A DNA stretch of 64,000 bases. It comes from CAYIHX01 sp964363305 (lineage in GTDB: Bacteria > Bdellovibrionota > UBA1018). Made by a program: the position numbers and the translations under genes. Of the stretch, positions 62,380 to 64,000 are shown piece by piece. The stretch spans positions 20,776 through 84,775 of the forward strand of contig CAYIHX010000011.1 of the NCBI GenBank assembly GCA_964363305.1. The letters are read 5' to 3'. Position 1 is the stretch's first letter; each line of letters starts with the position of its first letter. The notes beneath the pieces are model-generated. The model did not search any database and had not been told where the DNA came from. It saw only the letters and a list, made by a program, of their open reading frames with translations.

Positions 62380-63792
62380 TCATTCCGTCCTTAAGTGGGG
62401 GCAGGAGACCGGAGGAGGGTTGCAGGCCCGGGCTCCGGCTTCGAACCCGGCGCGGTGCTGATCGCGACGAAACCGAATCTCGTGGATGTAGCGGCTGATG
62501 ATCGCCTGGCCGACGCGGATCTCGTTGGCGGTGATGTGGTCTGCGGCGTGGAGGATGGCGAGCCCCCTTTCGAAATTGAGGGCTGCGCGAGCGATCAGGT
62601 GATCTTGGTCGGCGACGAGAGAAGAAACGACGCCTGAGCCCAAACCCAACGCGATATTGACGCTTCGACCGGCGATCGTGCCCTCTCGTATCTTTCCGTC
62701 ACGGACCATCAGGCCGTTCCGCACGTTTTGTAGGAAGGCCAGGAGGAGGGGAGCGAGCGGGACATTGGCTTCAGAAGCGTTGATCCCCATTTGGAAACTC
62801 GTGGCTTTGTAGTCGATGACGGATTCGAGATAGGCACCCTCGGTTGTTGCTTCGTCGAGAAGACTTGCGAGCGCACCGCCGGTAGTCTGCGCGGTCGCCG
62901 AACTGATGCCTCTGAGTGCCCGGCAGCCGAGGAACCGTGAGGCAATGACGTGGTAATAGTCGCCCTCGTACTCCCGGTGGCGGTCATTACAGATGTCGAA
63001 CATGACGCTGTCCATGATGCCTGAGCAGAAAAGTTCGTAGCAACGTCGGGCGACCGAGTTTCCTTCGCTGATCTGCGCCGAGGTGTAAGGGACGCCGATT
63101 GACCCCTGTCGGTAGAGGATCGAGTCGGGCCGGGGGCGGAATTGGTTCATGAGTCTGATCCGACAGGAGGAACCACCGAGAGTTTGAACTTTGTTGTCGT
63201 GGCCGTAAAGGCTGAGGATCTGCGAGGCCGTGACCTCGTCCCCTCCGGTGGCGTTACGAGCGAGGGCGAGGGCCGCTCCGGTCGATGAGAAGTGAATGGG
63301 AAGAAAGTCCCTGTCAAAGTTGTATCGGACCGGAATCTCCCGGGCACGCTCACACGACTCTGAAAGAGGAGGATACCCGATCGGGGCGAGACCGGAGGCG
63401 GTCGATAGCTCCGCGTAAAAGCGCAGCGCACGGAGAAAGAGTACAGGATTGGCTTGGACCGAGTCGCTCATGTAGGCGGCGATCCCTTCGTTGGCCGAAG
63501 AGTTAGTGGAACGCCCGTCGTGGTTCACGACGGAGCGGATGACGCCCGGGCCACGGAGACCCAACGATCGTTCGATGTCAGTGAGGCGACTGGACGCGGA
63601 GGCTACGTCAGGGTCGGGGCGCGTAGACCAGGGCTCGTTGGCAAGGCAGGTACGGGCCTCGTTGCGAATCGCGACGGGGAGGAATATGATCAGGGGTTCG
63701 AGCGTGGCGAGTTCCGCGGGGGTGAGGGCTTGGGCCGGTTGAACACTCAGGAGTAACCAGGCGAGAGCACTCATGAGTGGCAGTCGGAACAT
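62380..63792 (-). CDS. Secreted protein of unknown function
   Basis: Start at 63792 (MFRLPLMSAL) gives a good signal peptide (LAWLLLSVQPAQA, cleavage before LTPAE). The 470-residue mature protein is helical with several Cys pairs (TCLANEPW, RRCYELFCSG, DICNDRHREYEGDYYH) and conserved segments such as LADQDHLIARAALNFERG. An HExxH motif is not present; RHREYEGDYYH is only a charged run. No family recognised. It is separated by 34 bp from brnA, which is convergent. Confidence 0.65.
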   Translation of the reverse strand: MFRLPLMSALAWLLLSVQPAQALTPAELATLEPLIIFLPVAIRNEARTCLANEPWSTRPDPDVASASSRLTDIERSLGLRGPGVIRSVVNHDGRSTNSSANEGIAAYMSDSVQANPVLFLRALRFYAELSTASGLAPIGYPPLSESCERAREIPVRYNFDRDFLPIHFSSTGAALALARNATGGDEVTASQILSLYGHDNKVQTLGGSSCRIRLMNQFRPRPDSILYRQGSIGVPYTSAQISEGNSVARRCYELFCSGIMDSVMFDICNDRHREYEGDYYHVIASRFLGCRALRGISSATAQTTGGALASLLDEATTEGAYLESVIDYKATSFQMGINASEANVPLAPLLLAFLQNVRNGLMVRDGKIREGTIAGRSVNIALGLGSGVVSSLVADQDHLIARAALNFERGLAILHAADHITANEIRVGQAIISRYIHEIRFRRDQHRAGFEAGARACNPPPVSCPHLRTE

Positions 63793-63887
63793 ATTTCCAA
63801 GTGTAACACTGCTCAATCCCTCCGGTTATCAGCTGGATTTCTAATGTTTTCCCGGGGGAATAGGTAGCGCGTCCTCCAGATGAGGCG

Positions 63888-63911
63888 GGCCCCGCAATAG
63901 CGTGCGGGGCC
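63888..63911. repeat. Inverted repeat upstream of a vapC fragment
   Basis: GGCCCCGC, an 8-nt spacer, GCGGGGCC: a perfect 8-bp GC-rich stem. It could be a terminator-like or recombination junction hairpin; no T-run follows directly. Confidence 0.5.
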
Positions 63912-64000
63912 GGATCGGCGCTTTTTATGGAAAAGCTTAATAGTCTTCCCATAGATGTACTGGAGACTCGTCCAAGGCAAAGCAGCGTGGAGATGGGTAG
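63896..64000 (+). pseudogene. Truncated vapC-like fragment at the right edge
   Basis: The last ~75 bases encode ALFMEKLNSLPIDVLETRPRQSSVEM, closely matching VapC residues 66-89 (VLFLEKLHRLPIDVLETRPRQSVEM) of the gene at 61053, at both DNA and protein level. There is an extra Ser codon. The 5' half is missing and replaced by unrelated GC-rich DNA with an inverted repeat. The fragment may continue beyond the edge, so it could be a partial or recombined toxin gene. Confidence 0.7.

Overview
The window is a GC-rich chromosomal segment from a Gram-negative bacterium. Evidence for this is the number of lipobox lipoproteins and signal-peptide proteins, SecA with the C-terminal zinc tail, a class II (B12-dependent) ribonucleotide reductase, a PrkA-YeaH-SpoVR operon and a one-piece tmRNA. 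The mix would suit a Bdellovibrionota/Oligoflexia-like or other deltaproteobacterial-type lineage, but that placement is inference. No rRNA or tRNA gene was seen.

Left island (1-12.0 kb). A DISARM-type anti-phage operon enters from the left edge: the C-terminus of an adenine methylase, then a GHKL-ATPase/nuclease-like protein that I do not know as a DISARM core component, then drmA, drmB and drmC. Genes overlap or lie within 20 bp. Convergent to it is a plasmid-like pair: a ParA ATPase and a protein with a phage-O-like winged-helix domain. The gene for the latter carries 21 perfectly phased 18-bp repeats plus a second, shorter array. The block stops at the 3' end of ssrA (tmRNA), a classic integration site, so an integrated element is likely.

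Housekeeping and envelope core (12.0-29 kb). This holds a small-subunit-type pseudouridine synthase, a lipoprotein subtilase, secA with an acidic partner gene, an operon of PmbA/TldE, PP2C phosphatase and M23 peptidase, the divergent prkA-yeaH-spoVR operon, and a DUF4143 ATPase flanked by two direct REP elements.

Surface and secretion region (29-50 kb). Two tandem paralogues fuse a type IV prepilin N-terminus to a large right-handed beta-helix. Next come nrdJ, a REP-associated transposase (RAYT) with flanking REP elements, an RluA-type synthase, and an operon of four large lipoproteins, one a 1514-residue Kelch-like protein. REP elements repeatedly supply the stop codons of neighbouring genes.

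Right part (50-64 kb). This contains an HNH endonuclease, a pectinacetylesterase-like protein, mnmA, an exported endonuclease/exonuclease/phosphatase-fold protein, a 51-residue membrane protein, a putative zinc metalloprotease lipoprotein, an SGNH hydrolase, a degenerate single-domain DEAD-box-like protein and mgtE. Two toxin-antitoxin loci follow: phd-vapC, and brnTA with a doubly frameshifted toxin. The window ends in a secreted protein of unknown function and a vapC fragment.
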